This document shows positions 55,525 to 63,882 of a stretch of 64,000 nucleotides of DNA, piece after piece. The DNA is from SHVZ01 sp041906305 (GTDB taxonomy: Bacteria > Pseudomonadota > Alphaproteobacteria > SHVZ01): positions 124,001 to 188,000 of the forward strand of contig JAYRJL010000003.1 in assembly GCA_041906305.1 (NCBI GenBank), given 5' to 3'. A program made the translations under genes and the position numbers. The notes under the pieces were generated by a model. That model was not told the DNA's origin. It saw only the letters and a program-made list of their open reading frames with translations, and did not search any database. The stretch's first letter is position 1; each line of letters opens with the position of its first letter.

Positions 55525-57396
55525 CGCCTCGATCAGCCGGCGAAGCGCCGGCCCGGGATCGAGGCTGGGCGCATCGGCGCCGGCGAGCGCCGCCGTTCCA
55601 TCCAGAGCCGTCGTCCCTTCCGGCGTCACCGCCGCACCGGACAGCTTGAGCGCGGAGAGCGGGCCCTGAAAGCGTCCGACCGCGGTGACGGGCGTGTCGT
55701 CCGCGACGCCCGCACCGTCCCCGTTCCCGAACAGGCGCAGCAGCTCCGACGGTCGCCGCGTCGCGAGGTCGAAGGAGATGTCGGTGCCATCGCCGTCGGC
55801 AACGAGTTTGCCCGCCGCCGAGACGCGTGCCCCGGCTGCCTCCCCGATGCGGAAACGACGGAAGTCGAGAGTCCTTCCGTCAATATCCGCTTCGAGGTCG
55901 AGGTCGCGAAGCCCGATGCCGTGCCACGTGGCGAGATCGGCCGAGGCGGCGACGTGGCCGCCGACACCCGTCGCCATCGCCTCGCCGACGAGCGGCAGAT
56001 AGGGATCGACCGTGATGCGGTCGACGGCGACGCGGAGATCGATCATCGGTTTCGGCGCGAGCATCAGGTTTCCGCTGCCGATCATGCGGCTGGTATCGAG
56101 CTTGAGGTCGAAGGACGGCACCGTCAGCCGCTCCCCGTCATAGGTCAGGCGGAACGAGAGGGCGGCGCGGCGCAGCCGGTCGGGCGGAACACCCACGGGC
56201 TCCACGCCGAGCCATGCCAGTGCGACGCGGAGATTGTCCGAAACCAGATCGGCCTCGCCCTCGTACATGGGGGCTGCGCCGGTGGTGCTGATGCGTCCGA
56301 AGGCGGTCAGCTCGGTGCCGCCGGGACCCAGGGCGGAGACCTGGCGGATCGCCATCTGCCGGTCGAGCAACCGGACCTCGGCGCGCACCTGGCGCACCAG
56401 TCCGCCGCGGACGCCGACCGCCTCCGCCGTCAGCACCACGGAGAGATCGCGCCCGTCGGCGCCGCCGCGAAGTCCCTCGATCGTGCCGAGCCAGCGCTCC
56501 AGCTCCAGGCGGCCGAACCCGAGCTGGATCTCGCCGGCGCGGAAGCTCTCGGCGAGATCGATCCGGCCGCCGATGCGCGCCCCGTCGATGTCGACGGAGA
56601 CGTCGGAGAGCACCACGCGGCCGTCGCTCCAGGCGAGCTTCGCTTCCGCGGCCGCAGGGCCGGCAAGCGGCACCGCGACGATGCCGAGCCGCGCGAGGAG
56701 CCTGGCCCCGTCGCCGGTCGTGAGCTTGATCGGTCCGCCGATCTCGAGCCCGTTGGCGCCGCGATTGGCGGCGCCGGCGAGCGACACCTCGGCGCCCGCG
56801 CTCTGCACCTTCGCGGCGAACCCGACCGGCCGGCCGGCGTCGAGCCGCCCCACCATGACCTCGATCCGTGCCGGCTCGACGCCGATGCGTGCCGTGCCAC
56901 GGACGTCGAACGGACCGGTCGGCGATCCCGGGACGACGGCGAGCGTCGCCTGATCGAGCACCTGCCCCTCCGGCCCGTCCAAGGCGCCGTCGACGACATC
57001 GAGCCGCTCGAGAGGCAGCGTCGGCCACTCGCCGGAACGCGAGCGCCAGTCGCCGAGCGCGGCGACGCGGAGGCGGGGACCTACGAGCGAGACGATCCTG
57101 GGCTCGATCTCACCGACGAGGAGCGGCCAGAAGCGGACCGCGATGCGCGCCTCGCGCGCCGTCAGCAACTTGTCGCCGACCTCGAGATCCGGCAGCACCA
57201 GGACGGGACCGCTGGACCAGCGGATGCCGAGGCGGCCGCCGAGCGTGACCGGCTGGTCGAGCCAAGCCGAGACGGAATCCACGGCGCGGCCGCGGAAGGC
57301 GTCGAGATCGATCTGAGTGAAAAGTCCGAAGAGGACGGCGGAGAGCAGGACGACCGGAATGGCGGCCCAGCGGCGCTTGCGCCGCCGGAACCTCAT
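55501..57396 (-). CDS. AsmA-family protein
   Basis: The 631-residue protein has one N-terminal membrane anchor (WAAIPVVLLSAVLFGLF) and then a long beta-rich region typical of AsmA/TamB-related proteins, such as VTLGGRLGIRWSSGPVLVLPDLEVG, GGRIDLAESFRAGEIQLGFGRLELERW and LKLDTSRMIGSGNLMLAPKP. These form periplasmic lipid-transfer bridges or affect outer-membrane assembly. The position of the anchor and length fit a medium AsmA-like protein. It lies 22 nt upstream of the M23 gene's stop side on the same strand, probably read after that gene. Confidence 0.82.
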   Translation of the reverse strand: MRFRRRKRRWAAIPVVLLSAVLFGLFTQIDLDAFRGRAVDSVSAWLDQPVTLGGRLGIRWSSGPVLVLPDLEVGDKLLTAREARIAVRFWPLLVGEIEPRIVSLVGPRLRVAALGDWRSRSGEWPTLPLERLDVVDGALDGPEGQVLDQATLAVVPGSPTGPFDVRGTARIGVEPARIEVMVGRLDAGRPVGFAAKVQSAGAEVSLAGAANRGANGLEIGGPIKLTTGDGARLLARLGIVAVPLAGPAAAEAKLAWSDGRVVLSDVSVDIDGARIGGRIDLAESFRAGEIQLGFGRLELERWLGTIEGLRGGADGRDLSVVLTAEAVGVRGGLVRQVRAEVRLLDRQMAIRQVSALGPGGTELTAFGRISTTGAAPMYEGEADLVSDNLRVALAWLGVEPVGVPPDRLRRAALSFRLTYDGERLTVPSFDLKLDTSRMIGSGNLMLAPKPMIDLRVAVDRITVDPYLPLVGEAMATGVGGHVAASADLATWHGIGLRDLDLEADIDGRTLDFRRFRIGEAAGARVSAAGKLVADGDGTDISFDLATRRPSELLRLFGNGDGAGVADDTPVTAVGRFQGPLSALKLSGAAVTPEGTTALDGTAALAGADAPSLDPGPALRRLIEALAVRGGR

Positions 57397-57418
57397 GACA
57401 CGCCGCCTGGGTCAGCGC

Positions 57419-58660
57419 TCAGCGCAGCGCCACGGCCTGGGCCTGGGTCTCTTTGACGAAGCGTTGGAACTTCTGCAGCTCCTTGCCCTCCAGACCGCCG
57501 GCTTTCACCATGCGGACCTTCATCGGGTCGACCTGCTTGTTGTCGACGAGAACCTCCCAGTACAGGTGGTTCCCGCTGGCCAAGCCAGTGCGTCCAACAT
57601 AGCCGATGACCTGCCCCTGCGCCACCCATTCGCCCTCGGCGACGCCGGGCGCGAACTCGTCGAGATGGCCGTAGGCGGTGTCGTGCCGCGGGTCGTGCTT
57701 CAGCTTGATGTAGTTGCCGTAGTTGCCGCGCCAGCCCATGTCCTCGACCACGCCGTCGGCGGCCGCGTAGATCGGCGTGCCTTTCGGCGCGGGGAAGTCG
57801 ACGCCCTTGTGGAGCTTCACCTTGCGGAGCACCGGATGCAGGCGCGGCCCGAAGGGCGAGTTCACCTTGCCGCCCTCGATCGGGATCATGAAGCGGATGT
57901 TCTCGAGCGGACGGCCGCTCTCGTCGAAGAACTTCGGCTCCGCCCCCGGCGGGGCGTAGTGATAGAAGCGGTGCGGTGTCTTGCCGATCGTGACCTCGGC
58001 GTAGCGCAGCCGCAGGCGGTCGCTGGCCTTGCGGCCGGCACCCGACGCGCCGAGGCGCTCGTAGATCACCTGGAATTCGGTGCCGGTCTTGATCCGCTTC
58101 GGAAGCGTCGGATCGAACTCGAGCGCGCGGATCACGTCGTCGGCCAGCATCGACGGCAGGCCCGCCTGGCTCAGAGAGCCGCGGAGGCTCTTCGAGACCT
58201 TGCCGGCGACGGTCTCGACCGAGACGCTCGGCCGGCCGTTGACGGACGCGGCGTGGAAGGCGCCGTCCTGGCCACGCACGAGCGTCAGCGACAGGTCGGG
58301 CCGGAAATCGACATGAAGGGCGGAGAGGCGGATCTGGCCGCCGGCCTCGCCCAGGGTCATCGCAACGGTGTCGCCGATCTGCAGGCGCTTCGGATCGACC
58401 AGATCCTGCATCGCCTCCAGCACCCGGGCCGCCTCGGCCGAAAGCACGCCGGCCCGCGCCATGATCTTGCCGAGCGTATCGCCGCGCTCGACCGTAACCG
58501 TCCGCTGCGCCTGACTCGGTTCGGCCTTTGCCGCGTCCGACCTCGGCACGACCTTCTCGTGCGAGGTCCAGTCGAGCCAGCCCGCCTGGGCCGACCCGAC
58601 TGGTTCCGCTGCGGCGGCGATCAGAGCCAGCAAGGCGATCGCCTGCGCCGATCTGATCAT
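57419..58660 (-). CDS. M23 (LytM) peptidase-family protein with LysM-like domain, altered zinc site
   Basis: The 413-residue exported protein has a signal peptide ending near SAQA (residue 26), a LysM/OapA-like segment (VERGDTLGKIMARAGVL at 57-73), a central region, and a C-terminal LytM domain. Metal ligands His284 and Asp288 are present (HKGVDFP), as is His332 in AYGHL. The last motif, normally HxH, reads GNHLYWEV: His365 is kept, but the position of the third zinc ligand is Tyr367. The codon is TAC in a clean frame. It may be a non-catalytic LytM factor regulating amidases, or use an altered site. Confidence 0.85.
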   Translation of the reverse strand: MIRSAQAIALLALIAAAAEPVGSAQAGWLDWTSHEKVVPRSDAAKAEPSQAQRTVTVERGDTLGKIMARAGVLSAEAARVLEAMQDLVDPKRLQIGDTVAMTLGEAGGQIRLSALHVDFRPDLSLTLVRGQDGAFHAASVNGRPSVSVETVAGKVSKSLRGSLSQAGLPSMLADDVIRALEFDPTLPKRIKTGTEFQVIYERLGASGAGRKASDRLRLRYAEVTIGKTPHRFYHYAPPGAEPKFFDESGRPLENIRFMIPIEGGKVNSPFGPRLHPVLRKVKLHKGVDFPAPKGTPIYAAADGVVEDMGWRGNYGNYIKLKHDPRHDTAYGHLDEFAPGVAEGEWVAQGQVIGYVGRTGLASGNHLYWEVLVDNKQVDPMKVRMVKAGGLEGKELQKFQRFVKETQAQAVALR

Positions 58661-58785
58661 CTCAAACCCTCCCCCGTGCTCAATTCCAAGTCGCCCGAAA
58701 ACCCGAACCCGACCGGACGACCGCTCCCTGTTGCTGCTGCGCTACGCCTTGGATTTTTTTGGCGAGCGCTATTTTTGTCACAGTC

Positions 58786-58814
58786 CTCTAACCGGGATTG
58801 AACAGGGGCGTCAA
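58786..58814 (-). promoter_or_regulatory. Candidate promoter of the M23 gene
   Basis: Reading on the minus strand, TTGACG (58814-58809) is followed after 17 bases by TTAGAG (58791-58786). The -35 is close to consensus and the -10 is weak. It lies 126 nt upstream of the M23 start. Confidence 0.3.
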
Positions 58815-58875
58815 CCCTGAATTCTTCCACGTCCCTAGGACTAGGGGCTAAGCCTTTGTGAAGTCACAATTCATT

Positions 58876-58909
58876 GAAATAGAAGGCCCGTAAATCGCAT
58901 CGCGGGCCT
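58876..58909 (-). terminator. Candidate terminator downstream of the gamma-glutamyltransferase gene
   Basis: On the minus strand AGGCCCG (58909-58903) pairs with CGGGCCT (58890-58884) around a 12-nt loop, followed by the T-rich TCTATTTC. It lies 27 nt after the gamma-glutamyltransferase stop. The stem is short, so this is a moderate call. Confidence 0.5.
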
Positions 58910-58936
58910 GTGGTCGCGCCGTCGATACGCCCAACT

Positions 58937-60541
58937 CTACACGGCGAGAGCCATTCCGCCGGCATAGGGGTCGGCGGCGCCGGTCACCCGGCCGCCGTCG
59001 GCGCGAACCGCATGAACCCGGGCGAAGGCGTAGCTGTAGGGCAGCCGCACCGCCTTGTAGCCGTCGGCTTCCAGCGCCTCGGCGACGTATCCCGGAATGC
59101 GGAAGCAGAGGTCGATCGCGTCGCTGGTCGCCGAGAAGCGCGGCGCGTCGATCGCCTCGGTCACGCTCATGCCGTGGTCGAGCACGTTGAGGACCACCTG
59201 GAGCACGCCCATCGGGATCTGGGCTCCGCCGGGCGCCCCCAGCGCCAGGATCGGCTTTCCGTCCTTGGAGACGATGGTCGGGCAGGCGGTCGAGCCCCGG
59301 CTCTTGCCGGGCGCAATCGAGCTCGGATGGCCGGGCCTGGGGTCGAAGAAGCCCATGGCGCCGTTGTACATGAAGCCCAGGCCCTCGGTGATGACGCCCG
59401 ACTGGTAGCCCAGCGTATGGGTCATCGTCACCGTCATGCCGTCCGCATCCATGCAACAGAGATGCGTGGTGTCGGCCGCCTCCTTGAGGCCTTGGCGGAC
59501 CAGGGTCGCCTTCCGGCCACGCCTGATCTCGTCGGCGGCCTCGCGCGCGCGCGCCTTGTCGACGATCTCGGCGACCGGCACCGGCACGACCTCGGGATCG
59601 CCGAGGTGCCGCTCCTTCATGATCATCGCCCGCTTCATCGCTTCCGCGACGGTACGGATGTACTCGGGGCTGTTGTGGCCCATGCCGGCAAGGTCGAAGT
59701 TCTCGAGGATGTTCAGCATGAGCGCCAGCATCAGCCCGCCGCCCGGCGGCGGGTTCACCGCGACCTCGTAGCCGCGATAGGCGATCTTGACCGGCTTGCC
59801 TTCGACGACCCGATAGCGATCGAGGTCTTCCAGGGTCAGCAGCCCGCCGTGCCGTGATAGGTCGGCGACCATCTCCTTGGCGAGCGCGCCGCGATAGAAG
59901 CTCTCGGGCCCTTCGGCCGCGAGGCGCCGGAGCGTGCGACCGTAGTCCGGATTCTTCACCCGGGTACCGACCGGATGGAACTTCCCGTCGGGGCCGAAGA
60001 ACAGCCTGTGCGCCGCCTTGCACAGCTCCATGCGCTCGATCGGGTCGGCGCGGCCGAGGCCTTCGCGCGAATTCCAATAGGTGTGGACGAAGGGCGTGAT
60101 GGTGTAGCCATCCTCGGCCAGCTTCACCGCCGGCATCAGGAGGTCTTCCCATTTGAGCTTGCCGTAGCGGCCATGGACCGCATGAAAGCCGGCGATCGAG
60201 CCCGGCGTCGCGATCGCGCCGTAGCCGACGTCGTTGACCTTGTCCTTGAGCACGAAGGAGAAGCCGTCGCGCGTCTGGTACTCGATCAGATGCGTCCACA
60301 TGTCGGCGCGGGCCGCGTACGGCGCCCGACAGTAGAAGTCGATCATCTCGTGCCGGTTCTGCTTCGGTGCGTAGACCTGGCATGAGCCGAGTCCCGCGAC
60401 ACCGCACATCAGCCCGTCGACGACGCCCTGCGCGAAGGCGGTTGCAATCGCCGCATCGACGGCGTTGCCGCCGGCCATGTAGATGCGCGCGCCCACCTCG
60501 ACCGCTTCGGGCTGCGGGGCAACGACGATTCCGCGCTTCAT
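58937..60541 (-). CDS. Gamma-glutamyltransferase (Ntn-hydrolase)
   Basis: The 534-residue product has the GGT layout: GGNAVDAAIATAFAQGVV near the N-terminus, PGSIAGFHAVHGRYGKL, and NPPPGGGL. The autoprocessing nucleophile Thr358 is in DTTHLCCMDADG, followed by GFMYNGAMGFFDPRPG and the late GAPGGAQIP. Unlike periplasmic GGT, no signal peptide is seen (MKRGIVVAPQPEAVEVG), so it may be cytoplasmic or act on a non-glutathione substrate. GAGGAG precedes the ATG at 60541. DoxX lies upstream on the same strand. Confidence 0.9.
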   Translation of the reverse strand: MKRGIVVAPQPEAVEVGARIYMAGGNAVDAAIATAFAQGVVDGLMCGVAGLGSCQVYAPKQNRHEMIDFYCRAPYAARADMWTHLIEYQTRDGFSFVLKDKVNDVGYGAIATPGSIAGFHAVHGRYGKLKWEDLLMPAVKLAEDGYTITPFVHTYWNSREGLGRADPIERMELCKAAHRLFFGPDGKFHPVGTRVKNPDYGRTLRRLAAEGPESFYRGALAKEMVADLSRHGGLLTLEDLDRYRVVEGKPVKIAYRGYEVAVNPPPGGGLMLALMLNILENFDLAGMGHNSPEYIRTVAEAMKRAMIMKERHLGDPEVVPVPVAEIVDKARAREAADEIRRGRKATLVRQGLKEAADTTHLCCMDADGMTVTMTHTLGYQSGVITEGLGFMYNGAMGFFDPRPGHPSSIAPGKSRGSTACPTIVSKDGKPILALGAPGGAQIPMGVLQVVLNVLDHGMSVTEAIDAPRFSATSDAIDLCFRIPGYVAEALEADGYKAVRLPYSYAFARVHAVRADGGRVTGAADPYAGGMALAV

Positions 60542-60583
60542 GGGAAGGCTCCTCAAGCAGGGAGCCGATGATGGCAAACGACG

Positions 60584-60608
60584 GCGCCCCGGCTCAAGGC
60601 CGGGGCGC
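60584..60608 (-). other. GC hairpin between the DoxX and gamma-glutamyltransferase genes
   Basis: A 10-bp perfect stem (GCGCCCCGGC at 60584-60593 with its complement at 60599-60608) with a 5-nt loop sits in the 92-nt gap. No T-run follows in either direction. It may be an attenuator or mRNA-stabilising structure; a true terminator is doubtful. Confidence 0.4.
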
Positions 60609-60633
60609 TGCCGACGGATCGGGAACCGGAAGG

Positions 60634-61059
60634 TCAGGCGCGCTGGGTGCGGGCGAAGCCCGGCAGCTCGCCGCGCCCGAGCGCGTAGGCGCCATCGCCG
60701 ATCAGCGCGTGGACGGCCGAGGCCAGGATCAGGAAGGCGGGATATTCCCAGCCGCCGCCATTGGCCGAGAACACCCAGCCGTTCGGGAGATGGGTCATCA
60801 GCGCGCCGGCCATGATCGGGATCAGCGCCGCCGAGACGTAACGGCCGTAGACGCCGGCCAGGATCGCCGCGCCGCCGGCCAGTTCTGCCGCGACGACGAC
60901 ATAGGCGAGCGGTCCCCAGAAACCGACCTTCTCGAAGAAGGCGACGGTGCCGGGAAGCGTGAAGACGAAGACCTTCAGCAGGGCATGGGCGATCCACATG
61001 GTGCCGAGGCCGAGCCGGAGAGCGAGGGCGCCGTAGGGCGCGAAGCGGGTATCGATCAT
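60634..61059 (-). CDS. DoxX family membrane protein
   Basis: The 141-residue protein has four hydrophobic segments and the DoxX pattern: ALALRLGLGTMWIAHALLKVFVF, VGFWGPLAYVVVAAELAGGAAILAGVYGRYVSAAL, and a C-terminal AFLILASAVHALIGDGAYALG. DoxX-like proteins are small quinone- or redox-associated membrane proteins; the role here is unknown. The ATG at 61059 has GGGGGAAA upstream. It is divergent from a LysR gene that may control it. Confidence 0.87.
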   Translation of the reverse strand: MIDTRFAPYGALALRLGLGTMWIAHALLKVFVFTLPGTVAFFEKVGFWGPLAYVVVAAELAGGAAILAGVYGRYVSAALIPIMAGALMTHLPNGWVFSANGGGWEYPAFLILASAVHALIGDGAYALGRGELPGFARTQRA

Positions 61060-61134
61060 GGGTTTCCCCCGTGGTTGAGATGCCTGGAAGATAGTCTTTC
61101 CCCGACGCAACGGAATTCTGGCTTTCCGAACAGT

Positions 61135-61156
61135 ATCTTTGCATAATTGCAAAGAT
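61135..61156. promoter_or_regulatory. Perfect palindrome overlapping the lysR start, probable LysR operator
   Basis: Arms ATCTTTGCA (61135-61143) and TGCAAAGAT (61148-61156) are perfect complements around TAAT, and contain the T-N11-A pattern of LysR-type sites. It lies in the 95-nt divergent region between doxX and lysR. Its right arm covers the first two bases of the lysR ATG. Confidence 0.75.
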
Positions 61157-62039
61157 GGAATGGGACGACCTCCGCATCGCGCTCGCCATCTCGCGGGCCG
61201 GAAGCCTGTCCGGAGCGGCCCGCGCCCTGAAGCTCAACCACGCCACCGTCTGGCGCCGGCTCCGGGGACTGGAGGAGCAGCTCGACACGAAGCTGTTCGA
61301 GCGTCGGCCCGACGGATACGTGCCGACCGCCGCAGGCGATGAGCTCCGGCGCGCCGCGGAAGCGATGGAGGATGCCGCCGAAAGTCTCGACCGCCGACTC
61401 TCGGGCCGCGACGCGCGCCTGATCGGAACGGTGCGTCTCTCCACCCTGGACTCGATCGCGCTCGACCTGCTGCCCCCTCACCTCGCGCGGTTCCGCGCGC
61501 TTCATCCGGGGATCACGGTCGAGCTCACGGTCAGCTCGACGCTCGCCAACCTGACGCGACGCGATGCGGATGTGGCCCTCCGCGCGACCAACGCGCCGAC
61601 CGGAACCCTGGTCGGCCAGCGCCTGGCCGATGTCGGCATGGCGGTCTACGCCACCCGCGACTATCTCGCCCGCAATCCCGCCGGCACGGACTGGGCGCGC
61701 CACGACTGGGTCGCTCCGGACGAGATCTTCGCGCACACAACCTTCGCCCGGTTCATCGAGCGCGAAGCGGCGGAGCGCGTCGTGATGCGCGTCGACACCG
61801 AGAGCGGCATGCAGGCGGCCTGCGCCGCCGGCATCGGCGCGGCGGTGCTCGCCTGCTTCGTCGGCGACAGCGATGCCCGGCTTCAGCGGCTGTCGCCACC
61901 GCTGCCGGAGTTCGACCACGGCCTCTGGCTTCTGACGCACGAGGACCTGCGCGGCGCCGCGCGTGTCCGTGCCCTGCTCGACTTCCTTGCGGCCGCGATC
62001 CGCACGGAACGGCCGCGGCTGAGAGGCGCCCGCGGCTAG
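61155..62039 (+). CDS. LysR-family transcriptional regulator
   Basis: The 294-residue LTTR has an N-terminal helix-turn-helix (MEWDDLRIALAISRAGSLSGAARALKLNHATVWRRLRGLEEQLDTKLFER) and a linker helix. The effector-binding domain includes GTVRLSTLDSIALDLLPPHLARFRALHPGITVELTVS. It is divergent from doxX, and a perfect palindrome lies at its start, so autoregulation and control of doxX are likely. There is no good ribosome-binding site before the ATG, but homologues begin MxWDDLR, which supports this start. Its stop shares a CTAG with the convergent pgi gene. Confidence 0.9.
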   Translation: MEWDDLRIALAISRAGSLSGAARALKLNHATVWRRLRGLEEQLDTKLFERRPDGYVPTAAGDELRRAAEAMEDAAESLDRRLSGRDARLIGTVRLSTLDSIALDLLPPHLARFRALHPGITVELTVSSTLANLTRRDADVALRATNAPTGTLVGQRLADVGMAVYATRDYLARNPAGTDWARHDWVAPDEIFAHTTFARFIEREAAERVVMRVDTESGMQAACAAGIGAAVLACFVGDSDARLQRLSPPLPEFDHGLWLLTHEDLRGAARVRALLDFLAAAIRTERPRLRGARG

Positions 62040-63697
62040 TCGGTGCGCGTCGCCTTGATGTGGCCGACGAGGCCGGCGGTGGAGGCGTCCTGGCCTTCGG
62101 CCGGCAGCGCGTCGAGCGACAGTTCCGGCAGCACCTTCTTCGCCAGCGTCTTGCCGAGCTCGACGCCCCACTGGTCGAAGGAGTTGATGCCCCAGATCAC
62201 GCCCTGGACGAAGACCTTGTGCTCGTAGAGCGCGATCAGGCGGCCGAGCGTGTACGGGTCGAGCTGCTTGAAGAGGAAGGTCGAGCTCGGCCGGTTGCCG
62301 GGGAAGGTCCGGTGCGGCGCCAGGCGCTCGGCGGTGGCGCGGTCTGCGCCCGACTTCAGCATCAGCTCGCGGGTCTCGGCCTCGTCCTGCCCGATCGCCA
62401 GCGCCTGGCTCTGCGCCAGCATGTTGGCGAGCAGGATCTCGTGATGGCCGGTGAGATCGTGGTCCGGTTCGACCGCGGCAAGAAAGTCGGCGGGAACCGG
62501 GTCGGGCCCCTGGTGGAAGAGCTGCATCAGCGCGTGTTGGCCGTTGGTTCCGGGCTCGCCGAAGACGACGGGCGCCGTCGCGTGACGCACGGGCCTCCCC
62601 TCGCGGTCGACGCCCTTGCCGTTCGACTCCATCTCGAGCTGCTGCAGATAGGCGGGGAAGCGTCGCAGGCGATGGTCGTAGGGCAGGATCGCGTGGTTGC
62701 GCGCGCCCAGGAAGTTGACGTTCCAGATCCCGACCAGCGCCATCGCCACGGGAATGTTGGTATCGAGCGGGGCATCCCGGAAATGGCGGTCCACCGCATG
62801 CGCGCCATCGAGCAGCCGGTCGAAGGCTTCCGGGCCGATGCCGATCATCAGGGGCAGGCCGATCGCCGACCACAGAGAGTAGCGGCCGCCGACCCAGTCC
62901 CAGAAGCCGAACGTGTTCTCCGGCGTGATCCCGAACGCAGCGACCTTGTCGCGCGCGGTCGAGACCGCGACGAAGTGCCGTGCGACGGCGTTCTCGCCGA
63001 GCTGCCCCACCAGCCAGGCGCGCGCGGTCGCGGCATTGGTCATCGTTTCCTGGGTGGTGAAGGTCTTGGACGCAACGATCACCAGCGTCGTCGCCGGATC
63101 GAGCCCCGCCAGGGCCCGGCCGATGTCGGCGCCGTCGACGTTGGAGACGTGGCGGAGCTGAAGCCCGGGATGGCGCCACTTGGCCAGCGCCTGGTCGGCC
63201 ATCGCGGGCCCGCGGTCGGAACCGCCGATGCCGATGTTGACGATGGCGCGGATCGCCTTTCCGGTCGCGCCCTTGTACTCGCCGGCACGGACCTGGTCGG
63301 CGAAGGCGCGCATGCGGCCCAGCACCTCGCGGACGTCGCCCATGACGTCGCGGCCGTCGATGCGCATCGGCGCGGTCGAGCGGCTGCGGAGCGCCACGTG
63401 GAAGGCGGCGCGGTTCTCGGAGCCGTTGATGGCCTCGCCCGAGAACATGCGGTCGGTCCAGCCGGCGACGTCGGCGGCACGGGCGAGCTCGTGCAGGAGC
63501 GCGACGGTCTCGGTGGTGATGCGCTGCTTCGAATAGTCGAAGAGCAGGTCCTCGTGGCGCAGCGAGAAGCGCTGGAAACGGTCGGGGTCGCCGGCGAAGA
63601 GATCCCTGAGATGCAGCGGAGCCACCCGGTCCCGGTGCTGCGTCAGTGCCTCCCACGCCCGGTCGAGGCGCGTTGCCGCTCGTGTCGGTCCGTCCAT
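62036..63697 (-). CDS. pgi: Glucose-6-phosphate isomerase
   Basis: The 553-residue product is full length for PGI. It contains IVNIGIGGSDRGPAMADQAL, IVASKTFTTQETMTNA, the signature FWDWVGGRYSLWSAIGLPLMI, GTNGQHALMQLFHQG and the C-terminal GINSFDQWGVELGKTL. It interconverts glucose-6-phosphate and fructose-6-phosphate. The ATG at 63697 has AAGGAAGGA upstream and is chosen over a longer frame. Confidence 0.97.
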   Translation of the reverse strand: MDGPTRAATRLDRAWEALTQHRDRVAPLHLRDLFAGDPDRFQRFSLRHEDLLFDYSKQRITTETVALLHELARAADVAGWTDRMFSGEAINGSENRAAFHVALRSRSTAPMRIDGRDVMGDVREVLGRMRAFADQVRAGEYKGATGKAIRAIVNIGIGGSDRGPAMADQALAKWRHPGLQLRHVSNVDGADIGRALAGLDPATTLVIVASKTFTTQETMTNAATARAWLVGQLGENAVARHFVAVSTARDKVAAFGITPENTFGFWDWVGGRYSLWSAIGLPLMIGIGPEAFDRLLDGAHAVDRHFRDAPLDTNIPVAMALVGIWNVNFLGARNHAILPYDHRLRRFPAYLQQLEMESNGKGVDREGRPVRHATAPVVFGEPGTNGQHALMQLFHQGPDPVPADFLAAVEPDHDLTGHHEILLANMLAQSQALAIGQDEAETRELMLKSGADRATAERLAPHRTFPGNRPSSTFLFKQLDPYTLGRLIALYEHKVFVQGVIWGINSFDQWGVELGKTLAKKVLPELSLDALPAEGQDASTAGLVGHIKATRTD

Positions 63698-63882
63698 GGC
63701 GTCCTTCCTTGTCAGCGGTGCCGACGAAGTGCCCGAACAATAAGGCATCAGTGGGGCGAGGGGATGACCCTCCTGCTACGTTTTCGCGCGGAGGGCCCTC
63801 GTCGCCACAGCATGATCGCTTGCATCCGCGGAGATCTGCGCGGCGGGCGCCCGCGCGATCACGAAATTGTTCCCTCGTCCCG
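63698..63882. other. Intergenic gap before pgi
   Basis: These 185 nt between the partial minus-strand gene and pgi should hold the pgi promoter. A short GC hairpin lies near 63838-63858. Nothing else is recognisable. Confidence 0.3.
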
